A stretch of 64,000 nt of DNA from JASLDZ01 sp964242625 (GTDB taxonomy: Bacteria > Pseudomonadota > Alphaproteobacteria > Caulobacterales > Caulobacteraceae), in the NCBI GenBank assembly GCA_964242625.1, contig CAXTAO010000006.1, forward strand, positions 62,001 to 126,000, written 5' to 3'. The translations under genes were made by a program, and so were the position numbers. The notes under the pieces were generated by a model that ran no database searches, was not told the origin of the DNA, and worked only from the letters and a program-made list of their open reading frames with translations. Position 1 is the first letter of the stretch; the number at the start of each line of letters is the position of its first letter. This document shows positions 38,126 through 46,404 of the stretch, one piece after another.

Positions 38126-38825
38126 ACAGGGTTTCGATGGCGTCGAACTCGGGGTCAACCTGCCGGAACTTCTTGCGCATCCGCTTGACGTGGCTGTCGA
38201 TGGTGCGGTCGTCGACGTAGACCTGGTCGTCGTAGGCGGCGTCCATCAAGTTGTCGCGGCTCTTCACGAAGCCGGGGCGCTGCGCCAGCGACTGCAGGAG
38301 GAGGAACTCGGTCACGGTGAGCTTCACCGCCTTGCCGTTCCACAGGCAGTCGTGGCGGGCGGGATCGAGCGTGAGCTTGCCGCGCTTCAGCGGCTGGCGG
38401 CTCTGGGCGTCGCCGCCGGCGGGGGCGTTCGCGCCGGAGAAGTCGGCTTCCGGTTCGTCGTCGGCGCGGGCGCGGCGCAGCACGGCCTTCACGCGCTCCA
38501 AGAGGAGCCGCTGGCTGAACGGCTTGTGCATGTAGTCGTCGGCGCCGAGGTTGAAGCCGAGGATCTCGTCGATCTCCTCGTCCTTCGAAGTCAGCATGAT
38601 CACGGGCAGCTCGGAGGTCTGGCGAAGGCGGCGCAGCACCTCCATCCCGTCCATCCGGGGCATCTTCACGTCGAGGATGGCGAGGTCCGGCGGATCGCTC
38701 TCCAACGCGGCGAGGCCGGAGGCGCCGTCGTGATAGGTGCGCACCTCGTGCCCATGGCTTTCCAGCGCCATGGAGACGGAGGCGGTGATGTTTTCATCGT
38801 CGTCGACGAGGGCGATCGTGGCCAT
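38094..38825 (-). CDS. chvI: Response regulator ChvI (OmpR family)
   Basis: A 243-aa response regulator. The phosphoacceptor is D52 in LAILDVKMPRMDG, with Thr in MLTSKDEEIDE and Lys in YMHKPFSQR; the C-terminal winged helix starts at TVTEFLLLQSLAQRPGFV and contains DDRTIDSHVKRMRKK. The KDEEIDEILGFNLGADDYMH segment is characteristic of ChvI. It controls envelope and metabolic genes and is the first gene of the chvI-chvG-hprK-EIIA-ptsH run. The start ATG is close to a divergent gene of unknown function. Confidence 0.95.
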   Translation of the reverse strand: MATIALVDDDENITASVSMALESHGHEVRTYHDGASGLAALESDPPDLAILDVKMPRMDGMEVLRRLRQTSELPVIMLTSKDEEIDEILGFNLGADDYMHKPFSQRLLLERVKAVLRRARADDEPEADFSGANAPAGGDAQSRQPLKRGKLTLDPARHDCLWNGKAVKLTVTEFLLLQSLAQRPGFVKSRDNLMDAAYDDQVYVDDRTIDSHVKRMRKKFRQVDPEFDAIETLYGVGYRYRES

Positions 38826-38924
38826 GGCGAGGATGTGCGCGCTGTTCCGTGTGGGCGCAAGCGATCGCGCGCCTTTGGGGCTGGTTTAAGGTCAAGGTAA
38901 GCGGGGCGTGAAAGGCTCGCCGTC

Positions 38925-40634
38925 ATGAGCGGGGGGCGCGTCCACTTCGAGCTCTTCATCCGCCGCGGCCCGGCGGACGGCTGGGTGCTGCGTGGCGCGG
39001 GCGAGGACCGCGCGGAGCTGGCGGCGGAGGCCCAGGCCCTGGTGGACAGCGGCCGCGTCGTCGGAGCGCGGGTCGTCAAGGAGGTGCTGGACGAGGAGAG
39101 CGGGCTCTTCTCGTCGGTCGCGGTGCTGACACTGGGCGCCGCCGAACCCGCGCGCAAGAAGACGGTCACAGCCGACGAGGCGGGCCCGCCCTGCTCGACT
39201 CCCGCCGACCTCTACACGCCGCACGCCCGCGAGAAGATCGGCCGCGTGCTGGAGGAGTGGCTGCGCCGGCGCGGCGTCACCGCGTTCGAGCTCCTGCATT
39301 CGCCCGCCCTCGCCGAGGCGCTGGATGGCGGCGGGGCCGACCTGCAGGGCGCGGTGCAGCGGATAGCCATCCCCGACAGCCAGGCGAGCGGGCGGCCGCT
39401 CCACGACAGCCTGCGCCACTTCCAGGCCTTGGCCGAGCGCGCCATCGCCCGGGTGGTGGCCGACGGCCGGAGGGCGGCCTTCCCCGAGGTCGACCCCTCG
39501 ACCTTCGCGGTCGCCGCGGGCCGGCTCTGCGGCGCGGCCGACGCCGGCTATCTGCTGGGCGGCGGGGTCGCAGCCCACCTCGCGAGCGCCCAGGGCTGGC
39601 GCGGCCGCTTCGAGCGGCTCGTGGCGCTGGCCGAAGCCGCGCCCGACGTGGGCCCGGGTCGCGCGCTCGCCCTGCGCGTGCTGGAGCCGCCGCTGGGCGA
39701 AATCCTGGGCGGCCGTGCGGGGCTGAACGAACTGGCGGGCGGCCCCGTCGACACGGGCGGGGGTCTGGCGCTGCTGGTGCGGCTCGCGGCCTCGCGCGAG
39801 GCCGCGGCGGTGGAGACCGTCGATCCCACGCTCATGCAACCGCTGCCGGCGCTCACCGGGCTCGCCGCCCGGCTGCAGCGCCTCCTCGAACTGGAGGCGT
39901 TCGAGCTGGTGCGCGCGGCCACGCTGCGGCGCATCCTCGCAGAGCTCAACGGCCCGCGCCGCCTCAAGCCGACCGACCCCGAGGGCGAGATCGCGCTGCT
40001 CCGGGCGCTCGCCGGCGTGCTCGGGGCCGCCGCGGGGCCCCGGCTGCCGCTGGACGACGTGCGCGCGGCCTTCGTGGAACGCTCGCGCCGCCTCGTCGCC
40101 GCGGACTTCGTGGAGGCGCTGATCGCCGACCGCGCCGGGCCCCTCGCCGAGGCTCGCGCCCTCTTCAAGCTCGCGGAGAACGTCACGGGGGCGGCCAACC
40201 GACGCGCGGCGGCGCGTTGGCTCGAAGCCTCGCTCGGCAGTCTCCGCTTCGAGAGCGCGATCCGCCAGGGTCCCGACCCGCCGGGGGCCAAGCTCGCCGC
40301 CCTGGCCGACCTGCAGGCCGCGGTGCGCTGCGCCGAGCTTGATCCCGCGGACGTTGCGCTCATCTGCACGCGATTGGGCGAGGCCGGCGGCTGGGTGGAG
40401 GCGCAGGCGCACCTCGCCGCCCAGCTCGCGCGCTCCGACGCGCCGCCGACCACCCGCGCGCTCGTGCTCCTGCGCATGGCGGTGGGCGAGACCGCGCCGC
40501 GGGGCCCCGCCGCCGACCGGGCCCGCGCCGAGGCGGTCAAGCTCCTGCGCACGCCCGATCTGCAGGCCGACGCCGCCGCCCATCCAGACTCGGCCGCGCG
40601 CCTGCGCCACCTCGCCGCTCAGCTGGCCGCCTGA
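38925..40634 (+). CDS. Hypothetical protein, 569 aa, helical-repeat-like
   Basis: A long, mostly Ala/Leu/Arg-rich protein with no recognisable motif, signal peptide or membrane segment. The N-terminal 75 residues (VHFELFIRRGPADGWVLRG, VGARVVKEVLDEESG) look like a small alpha/beta domain; the rest reads as repeated helical segments (ARALALRVLEPP, LRRILAELNGP, AVRCAELDPADVA), suggesting an alpha-solenoid. It starts 99 bases from the divergent chvI start, so the two may share regulation, and it ends at a strong terminator. I cannot assign a function. Confidence 0.75.
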   Translation: MSGGRVHFELFIRRGPADGWVLRGAGEDRAELAAEAQALVDSGRVVGARVVKEVLDEESGLFSSVAVLTLGAAEPARKKTVTADEAGPPCSTPADLYTPHAREKIGRVLEEWLRRRGVTAFELLHSPALAEALDGGGADLQGAVQRIAIPDSQASGRPLHDSLRHFQALAERAIARVVADGRRAAFPEVDPSTFAVAAGRLCGAADAGYLLGGGVAAHLASAQGWRGRFERLVALAEAAPDVGPGRALALRVLEPPLGEILGGRAGLNELAGGPVDTGGGLALLVRLAASREAAAVETVDPTLMQPLPALTGLAARLQRLLELEAFELVRAATLRRILAELNGPRRLKPTDPEGEIALLRALAGVLGAAAGPRLPLDDVRAAFVERSRRLVAADFVEALIADRAGPLAEARALFKLAENVTGAANRRAAARWLEASLGSLRFESAIRQGPDPPGAKLAALADLQAAVRCAELDPADVALICTRLGEAGGWVEAQAHLAAQLARSDAPPTTRALVLLRMAVGETAPRGPAADRARAEAVKLLRTPDLQADAAAHPDSAARLRHLAAQLAA

Positions 40635-40657
40635 ACACCGTGGGCGCCACACGCACG

Positions 40658-40687
40658 AACGCCCGCCGGAGGGAGCCGGCGGGCGTT
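40658..40687. terminator. Bidirectional terminator hairpin
   Basis: AACGCCCGCCGG (40658-40669) pairs perfectly with CCGGCGGGCGTT (40676-40687) around a six-base loop, between the end of the 569-aa gene and the end of the converging rpmA. The AA/TT flanks give a short U-run in both directions. Confidence 0.8.
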
Positions 40688-40725
40688 GGCGAGACCTCGG
40701 CAAGAGCCGACGTCGGCGGCTGCGG

Positions 40726-41007
40726 CTACTCGGCGGCCGCGGGCGCGGCGGCCTCGGACGGCACGATCGAGATGTAGGTCCGGTCACCCCGCTTCACGGA
40801 GAAGCGCACGGCCCCCGTGGCGGTGGCGAACAGGGTGTGATCGCGGCCGAGGCCGACGTTCTCGCCCGGCCAGAACTTGGTGCCGCGCTGGCGAACCAGG
40901 ATGTTGCCGGCGAGCACGCGCTCGCCGCCGAACTTCTTCACGCCGAGGCGCTGGCCGGCCGAGTCGCGGCCGTTGCGGGACGAGCCGCCGGATTTCTTGT
41001 GGGCCAT
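40726..41007 (-). CDS. rpmA: 50S ribosomal protein L27
   Basis: A 93-aa L27, with the N-terminal MAHKKSGGSSRNGRDSAGQR near the peptidyl-transferase centre and the core RLGVKKFGGERVLAGNILVR. It follows rplU by 24 bases in the usual rplU-rpmA pair. The last 10 residues (SEAAAPAAAE) are a short Ala-rich tail beyond the family. No N-terminal cleavable extension of the Firmicutes type is present. Confidence 0.98.
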   Translation of the reverse strand: MAHKKSGGSSRNGRDSAGQRLGVKKFGGERVLAGNILVRQRGTKFWPGENVGLGRDHTLFATATGAVRFSVKRGDRTYISIVPSEAAAPAAAE

Positions 41008-41031
41008 GAGGGGCTCCTCTTCTGGCTAGAC

Positions 41032-41727
41032 TTAGGCTTCGCCGCCCGGGTCGCCTTCCGGGGCGGCCTTGGGCTTGCGGGGAGCGCGGGGCTTCGAGGG
41101 GGCGGCCTCCGCCTCGGCGGCGGCCATGGAGCCGGTCTCCGCGGCCGCGTGGGCGTCGACGGCGGTCTCAGGCGCATCGGCCGGGACCTCGGACACGGGC
41201 TGCTCGACCATGGCGGGGCTGGCCTTGCGGGAGCGGCGCGCGGCGGGGGCGGCGACCGTCTCCTCCGCGGGCGTCTCAGCGGTGGGCGTGCCCTCGGGCA
41301 GGTGGGCGCTGTCGGGCGCGGTGACGCGCGGGGCGAGACCGCGGGCGCGGGCGACGAGCTCAGCGCGGGTGGTCAAGTCGACCGTCCCGTCCCAGCGCGC
41401 CTCACCGCCGGCGCCCGCCAAGGCGGTGACGCGCAACACGCTTTCAGGCTGGCGGTGACCCTTGGTGCGGCGATAGCCCTGGCGACGGATCTTCTTGAAG
41501 ACCTTGATCTTCTCGCCCTTGCGGGTCTCGACCAGGGTGGCGGTGACCGTCGCGCCCTCGACCAGCGGCGCGCCCACGGTGACCGCGCCGTCGGCGCCGC
41601 CCACCATCAGCACCTGATCGAAGGTCACGGCCGCGCCAGGCTCGACCGCGTCGAGCTTCTCGACGACGAGCACGTCTCCGGGCTGCACCCGGTACTGCTT
41701 GCCGCCCGTTCGGATCACCGCATACAT
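41032..41727 (-). CDS. rplU: 50S ribosomal protein L21 with long C-terminal extension
   Basis: The first ~103 residues are a normal L21: MYAVIRTGGKQYRVQPGD, then KIKVFKKIRRQGYRRTKGHR, which contacts 23S rRNA. The remaining ~128 residues are an Ala/Glu/Pro/Lys-rich extension (TPTAETPAEETVAAPAARR, PSKPRAPRKPKAAPEGD), giving 231 aa in all, against the usual 100-110. Such extensions are known in some alphaproteobacteria. A helical part near TTRAELVARARGLAPRV is reminiscent of a small DNA/RNA-binding domain. First gene of the rplU-rpmA operon. Confidence 0.96.
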   Translation of the reverse strand: MYAVIRTGGKQYRVQPGDVLVVEKLDAVEPGAAVTFDQVLMVGGADGAVTVGAPLVEGATVTATLVETRKGEKIKVFKKIRRQGYRRTKGHRQPESVLRVTALAGAGGEARWDGTVDLTTRAELVARARGLAPRVTAPDSAHLPEGTPTAETPAEETVAAPAARRSRKASPAMVEQPVSEVPADAPETAVDAHAAAETGSMAAAEAEAAPSKPRAPRKPKAAPEGDPGGEA

Positions 41728-41799
41728 CTTGCTTCTGGCCTTCTTGGTCTTGGAACGCGCGGCTTTCTGGCGACCGCGTCTCTTCGGCGAAATACGGAA

Positions 41800-41811
41800 C
41801 GCCCGCGGGCG
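41800..41811. other. Palindrome upstream of rplU
   Basis: CGCCCGCGGGCG is a perfect 12-base palindrome 73 bases before the rplU start, in the rplU/trmD intergenic region of 279 bases. It could be part of a leader hairpin or chance in very GC-rich DNA. The rest of that stretch contains a small CCGCC/GGCGG hairpin near 41937 and no gene. Confidence 0.3.
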
Positions 41812-42006
41812 AGGAGCCGGCGGGCGGGAGCGGATGTGTACAGCGGGGGGCGCGGGAGGTCAACGCGGATTGGGGCGGTGGCGGTGGCCTGTCGCCGAAC
41901 GCGGAGGGGGCCGCCGTGCTCACAGAACGAGGCGCCCGCCGTAAGGCGGACGACGCCTCCCCACCTCACCCGTGCGCCGACCGCCCCACCAGCCTACAAC
42001 AAGCCC

Positions 42007-42732
42007 GTGCCCTTCACCGCCACCGTCCTGACCACCGCGCCCGAGGCCTTCCCCGGGCCGCTCGGCGCGTCCTTGATCGGCTCGGCTTGGCGCGAAGCCG
42101 GCCTGTGGAGCCTCGACGTGGTGGACATCCGGGTCTTTTCCGGTAGTAAGCGCCCCTTCCTAGACGACACCCCCGCAGGGGGCGGCGCCGGGCAGGTTCT
42201 GCGGGCGGACGCCATCGCTTCCGCGCTCGATGGCGTGGAGCGCGGGGGGCGGCCGCTCCTCTACATGAGCGCGCGGGGCCGGCCCTTCACCCAGGCGCGG
42301 GCGACGGAGTGGGCGGCGGGCTCCGGCCTCGTCGTCCTCTGCGGACGTTTCGAAGGGGTGGACCAGCGGGTTATCGACGCCCGCGGGTTCGAGGAGATCG
42401 CGGTGGGCGACGCGGTGCTCGCCGGCGGCGAGGTCGCGGCCATGCTCGTGATCGAGGCCTGCGTGCGGCTCGTCCCCGGGGTTCTGGGGAACGCGGCCTC
42501 CGCGCAGGAAGAGAGCTTCGGGGCCGAAGGGCTCCTGGAGCATCCGCAGTACACCCGCCCGCGGTCGTGGGAGGGACACGATATTCCCGAGGTGCTCACC
42601 TCAGGCCACCACGGCGCCATCGCCCGGTGGCGGCGGGCGCAGCGGGAGGAGACCACGCGGGAGCGGCGTCCGGACCTCTGGGCGGCGCATCTCGCCAACC
42701 AACAGCCAAAGGGCGATCCAAGCCCGACGTGA
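42007..42732 (+). CDS. trmD: tRNA (guanine-N1)-methyltransferase TrmD
   Basis: Makes m1G37 in tRNAs and prevents frameshifting. From GTG 42007 the protein is 241 aa and begins MPFTATVLTTAPEAFPG (family: MRFTILTLFPEMFPG). The trefoil-knot SAM-site motifs are present: YMSARGRPFTQ, LCGRFEGVDQRVI, and VIEACVRLVPGVLGN. Thirteen bases upstream of rplS, the usual order; rimM and rpsP, normally just before, are absent here. Confidence 0.94.
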   Translation: MPFTATVLTTAPEAFPGPLGASLIGSAWREAGLWSLDVVDIRVFSGSKRPFLDDTPAGGGAGQVLRADAIASALDGVERGGRPLLYMSARGRPFTQARATEWAAGSGLVVLCGRFEGVDQRVIDARGFEEIAVGDAVLAGGEVAAMLVIEACVRLVPGVLGNAASAQEESFGAEGLLEHPQYTRPRSWEGHDIPEVLTSGHHGAIARWRRAQREETTRERRPDLWAAHLANQQPKGDPSPT

Positions 42733-42745
42733 AGGACGACCTGAG

Positions 42746-43126
42746 ATGAACATGCTGCAGCAGCTCGAGGCCGAGGAGGCGCAGCGCCTCTCCGCACGCC
42801 GCGCCACCCCCGCCTTCCAACCGGGCGACACCGTGCGTGTGAACGTGCGCATCCGCGAAGGCGAGCGCGAGCGCGTGCAGGCCTTCGAGGGCGTGTGCAT
42901 CGGCCGCGCCGGCCAGGGCCATCATGAGACCTTCACCGTGCGCAAGATCAGCTTCGGCGAGGGCGTGGAGCGCGTGTTCCCCGTGCTCAGCCCCAACATC
43001 GAGTCGATCGAGGTGCGCCGCCGGGGCGCGGTGCGCCGCGCCAAGCTCTACTACCTGCGCGATCGCCGCGGGAAGTCGGCGCGCATCGCTGAGCGCCAGC
43101 AGTCGCCGTCCTCGAAGGACGCCTAG
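42746..43126 (+). CDS. rplS: 50S ribosomal protein L19
   Basis: A 126-aa L19, with FQPGDTVRVNVRIREGERER and GVERVFPVLSPNIESIEVRRRG, then AKLYYLRDRRGKSARI. It lies at the 30S-50S interface. It follows trmD by 13 bases and is followed by a long hairpin. The C-terminal Ser/Gln-rich end is slightly longer than average. Confidence 0.97.
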   Translation: MNMLQQLEAEEAQRLSARRATPAFQPGDTVRVNVRIREGERERVQAFEGVCIGRAGQGHHETFTVRKISFGEGVERVFPVLSPNIESIEVRRRGAVRRAKLYYLRDRRGKSARIAERQQSPSSKDA

Positions 43127-43169
43127 CCCGCCCGTCGCCGCGAGCCGCGGCGACCTTCGCTTAGAACCC

Positions 43170-43206
43170 CCTCAGGCGGTCCTCCCGTTCGGGAGGCCCG
43201 CTGAGG
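43170..43206. terminator. Long hairpin downstream of rplS
   Basis: CCTCA (43170-43174), GCGG (43176-43179) and CCTCCC (43181-43186) pair with GGGAGG, CCGC and TGAGG across a GTTC loop, with one bulge and one mismatch: 15 pairs. It lies 44 bases after rplS and before the end of the converging fusion gene. A T-run is not evident, so a processed RNA element is an alternative. Confidence 0.55.
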
Positions 43207-43308
43207 CGCGCTTGGATCATGGCAGCCGCCATGAGCGAGACTCGGCGGGGTGGCGGCCTGACTTGCGGCCGCGCCAGCGCCCCCTTCCGCCCGCCCCCTG
43301 CGGGTAGA

Positions 43309-45636
43309 CTAGGCGGAGGCGAACGAGCGCGGCTCGTCGCGCGGCGAAGGCCGCGGGCGCGCCCGGTGCGCGGGCGCGTGGATCGGCGTGACCGCCAGCA
43401 CGGGACGGACCGCGGCGGCGTAGCGCGCGATCGCGCCCTCCAGCGGCGGCAGGAGCGTGCCCAGCCGGCTCTCAAGGGCGCCCTGGCGGGGTCGCGGCGC
43501 GACGCCCGACCCGGCGACGGCGCTTCCACCCACGACCAGGTCCGGATCGAGGTCGAGCGCACGCGCCAGCACCCTGGCGAAATCGGCGGGGGTGAGCGCC
43601 CCCGCGTTGGCCAGGTGCACCACCCCCTCCTCGCCGTCCATCAGGAGGTCCAGCGCCGCGTCGGCCAGGTCGGGCGCGTAGCTGGGGCTGACCCGGCGGT
43701 CGTCCGCCGCATCGAAGCGGCGCCCCTGGCTCATCGCCAGGATCGCTTCCCGCGCGAAGCTCTCCCCTTCCAGCGCGTCGAACAACGGCCCCGTGCGCAC
43801 GACGAGGCCGCCGTGGGCGCGCACCGCCTCCTCGGCGGTGAGCTGGGCGCGGCCAAGGGCGCCCAGCGGGGCGGGGGCGTCGCTCTCGCGGTAGGCGGTG
43901 GGCTTGCGCCCGTCGAAAACGAGCTCCGACGAGAAGGCGAGGAGCGGCGTGGCGCGCAGCGCGCAGGCGCCCGCGAGACGCTCCATGGCGTAGCCCAGCT
44001 GATCCATGGCCGCCCCGGCGGCCCGCTCGGCCGCGTCCGGGTCCCCCGGCTCGACCGCGTGGATCACCGCCCAGGGGTTCACGGCGTCCAGCGCCGACTC
44101 CAGCCCCTCGGCGCGCCGAGGCGAGAGGAGGTTGGCGTCCGCGACGCGCCAGGCGTGACCGCGGTGGTCCAGCGCCCGGAGGAGCGCCCTCCCCGCCACG
44201 CCGTCCCCGCCGAGCACCAGCACCGGACGGCGCGGGGCCGCCGGCGGCGAGGACGCCCCTCGCGGCGCGAGGGTCTGGCCGGCCCAGGTCGGCGGGTGGC
44301 ACAGCCGGATGTCGCGCGACCACCAGCCCGGCCCCTCAGCGGCGGGGGGGCGGGCGTCGGCCACGCCACCCGACAGGCGTCGGCACACGTCGGCCAGGGC
44401 GGTCTCGCGGGGCGGACCGTCGCCCCGCACGTCCCACACACCGGGCTCATAGTGGCCCGCGTCGCGGGTCAGGAGACTATTCCAGTCCACCGCGCCCAGG
44501 AGCGACCAGGCGGTGAGCGCGCGCACGTCGACGCCCTGCGCCCGCGCCGCCTCGCACGCCTCCCACTGCTCGAACAGCCACCGCATCTGCTCGTCGCGGG
44601 TGCAGCCGTTGTGCGCCTCGGTCACCGCCAGCGGGAGCCCGTAGCGCTCGTGGGCGAGGAGCAGGAGCCGCTCCAGCCCCATGACGCCCGGCAGGACCGC
44701 GCGCACGGCTTCTATGTCGACGTAGCGATCGCGTCCGTTCCCGCCATGCAGGTGCGCCGGGTAGAGATCGAGCCGGTGGTCGAGGAAGCGCTCGGACGAG
44801 AGGTAGTAGTTCAGCCCCATCACGTCGGGCGGGCACGGGTCGTCGACCAGCCCCGCCACCCGGTCGGCCAGTCCGTTGGCGTGAAAGAAGCGCCACATCA
44901 CGTGGTCGGGCGTCACCCGGCCGCACAGGAGGTCGAAGGTGATCCAGCGCCGCTCGTTCTCGTAGGCCGACTGGTGGAGGAGCGGGTCGGTCGCGAATGC
45001 GTGGCCGATGTCGTCGGTCTGCACGAGGCGCGCGCGGGGGTTCACCTCGCGGATCGCCTTCATCGCCGCGCGGGTGGCCTCGATCTCGTTGACCAGCGCG
45101 TGGAGGAAGGCGGTCTCGTCGCGGCCGTGGGGGTGCCAATGGCCGTACTGGCCGGAGAAGCGCGCAGTGGTCAGCGGCTCGTTCACCGGCGTGTAGCTGT
45201 CGATCCACGGATAGCGCTCAGCCACGGCGCGCGCGTGCGAGGCGAGGCCGGGGGCGAACCCCCCGTCGAGGAGGTGGGTGTAGGCGGGACCCGCCCCGTG
45301 GTGGACGAGCCCGGCGATCGGCGCGATCCCCAGCTCGCGCATCCGGCCCAGCCGCGCATCGGTCCAGGACCAGTCGCGCACTTCGGGGGCGGCCGGCGAA
45401 ACGCGCTCCCATAGCACGGGGTAGCGCAGCGTCGTGACGCCCAGCGAGGAGAAACGATCGAGGTCGTCCAGCCGGTGCTCGTGGCCGGTGCGCACCGTCT
45501 GGTCGAACCAGCGGTCGCCCACCCGGTTCACCGTGCACTCGTGGCCGCCCCAGAGTTCGAGCGGGGGCGCGTGCGAGCGGGACGGGGCGCCCCCACGGCC
45601 GGACGTCGCGTCGCCGCGCCGGTCGTTCATCGTCAT
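43309..45636 (-). CDS. Fusion: GH1-like glycosidase + RmlD/NAD-dependent epimerase-like domain
   Basis: A 775-aa cytoplasmic protein. Residues about 25-425 form a family 1 glycoside hydrolase-like TIM barrel: the acid/base glutamate is E153 in TPVNEPLT and the nucleophile region is VTEAHNG with E340. Residues about 470-740 are a Rossmann-fold domain of the dTDP-4-dehydrorhamnose reductase (RmlD) type, starting VLVLGGDGVAGRALL. Whether both halves are active is unclear: the second domain's catalytic YxxxK is not recognised. Such GH1-RmlD fusions are known in rare annotated proteins. No polysaccharide operon is adjacent. Start ATG 45636 or ATG 45630. Confidence 0.82.
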   Translation of the reverse strand: MTMNDRRGDATSGRGGAPSRSHAPPLELWGGHECTVNRVGDRWFDQTVRTGHEHRLDDLDRFSSLGVTTLRYPVLWERVSPAAPEVRDWSWTDARLGRMRELGIAPIAGLVHHGAGPAYTHLLDGGFAPGLASHARAVAERYPWIDSYTPVNEPLTTARFSGQYGHWHPHGRDETAFLHALVNEIEATRAAMKAIREVNPRARLVQTDDIGHAFATDPLLHQSAYENERRWITFDLLCGRVTPDHVMWRFFHANGLADRVAGLVDDPCPPDVMGLNYYLSSERFLDHRLDLYPAHLHGGNGRDRYVDIEAVRAVLPGVMGLERLLLLAHERYGLPLAVTEAHNGCTRDEQMRWLFEQWEACEAARAQGVDVRALTAWSLLGAVDWNSLLTRDAGHYEPGVWDVRGDGPPRETALADVCRRLSGGVADARPPAAEGPGWWSRDIRLCHPPTWAGQTLAPRGASSPPAAPRRPVLVLGGDGVAGRALLRALDHRGHAWRVADANLLSPRRAEGLESALDAVNPWAVIHAVEPGDPDAAERAAGAAMDQLGYAMERLAGACALRATPLLAFSSELVFDGRKPTAYRESDAPAPLGALGRAQLTAEEAVRAHGGLVVRTGPLFDALEGESFAREAILAMSQGRRFDAADDRRVSPSYAPDLADAALDLLMDGEEGVVHLANAGALTPADFARVLARALDLDPDLVVGGSAVAGSGVAPRPRQGALESRLGTLLPPLEGAIARYAAAVRPVLAVTPIHAPAHRARPRPSPRDEPRSFASA

Positions 45637-45723
45637 GCGCCCAGGTTCCTCAGCCGGGAACCCGAACGCCCGGCGGTCACACAGGTTTCCTCGCGCCGGA
45701 GACGGAGTTGCTCCGCAGGCGGA

Positions 45724-46326
45724 TCAGGCGGGGCGCCTCGCCCGCAGGGCCTGGGCGATGGTGCCGTCGTCCAGCCAGTCGAGATCTCCGCCGACGGGCA
45801 CGCCCCGCGCCAGGCTCGTCACCTCCACCCCCGTGGGGGCGAGTCGCTCGTGGAGATAGTGGGCGGTGGTCTGGCCGTCGACGGTGGCGGGGAGCGCCAG
45901 CACGACCTCCCGCACGCCGCCGCCACGCGCGCGCGCGACGAGCGGTTCGACCCGCAGGCTCTCCGGCCCCACCCCGTCCAGCGCGGACAGGAGGCCGCCC
46001 AGCACGTGGTAGCGCCCGCGCCACGCCCCTGCGCGCTCGGCCGCCCACAGGGCGCCCGCCTCGTCGACGACGCAGACGAGCCCGGCGTCGCGCGAGGCGT
46101 CGGCGCACACCGCGCACGGGTCGCGCGTGTCGAGCGCACCGCAGGTGGAGCACGCCCGAACCTTGGCCGCCGCCTCCGCCAGCGCCCGCGCCAGGGGTTC
46201 GAGGAGCTGCTCGCGCCGCTTCAGGAGCGCCAGCGCCGCCCGCCGCCCCGACCGCGGTCCCAGCCCCGGCAGCTTGGACAGGAGCGCGATCAGACGCTCG
46301 ATCTCGGGGCTGACGGGCGCGGGCAT
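45724..46326 (-). CDS. recR: Recombination protein RecR
   Basis: A 200-aa protein from ATG 46326. It begins SPEIERLIALLSKLPGLGPRSGRRAAL with an HhH motif, has a C4 zinc finger (CSTCGALDTRDPCAVC), the TOPRIM domain with VVDEAGALWAAERAG, and ends in the RecR tail. RecFOR pathway of gap repair. It is normally encoded just after dnaX-ybaB; here an S41 peptidase gene on the opposite strand separates ybaB and recR, an unusual break. Confidence 0.95.
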   Translation of the reverse strand: MPAPVSPEIERLIALLSKLPGLGPRSGRRAALALLKRREQLLEPLARALAEAAAKVRACSTCGALDTRDPCAVCADASRDAGLVCVVDEAGALWAAERAGAWRGRYHVLGGLLSALDGVGPESLRVEPLVARARGGGVREVVLALPATVDGQTTAHYLHERLAPTGVEVTSLARGVPVGGDLDWLDDGTIAQALRARRPA

Positions 46327-46404
46327 GGGAGGCGAATGTAGGCGCTGGGGAGCGCCGAAGCACGCCGCTTGCCAAGCTCGGGCGCAGCGCCTCATCTTTC
46401 CACT

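Noticed and set aside
41905..41925. A third copy of the 50-bp repeat
   Set aside because: Only about 13 bases (GCCGCCGTGCTC core) match, and the rest differs, so it could be chance.
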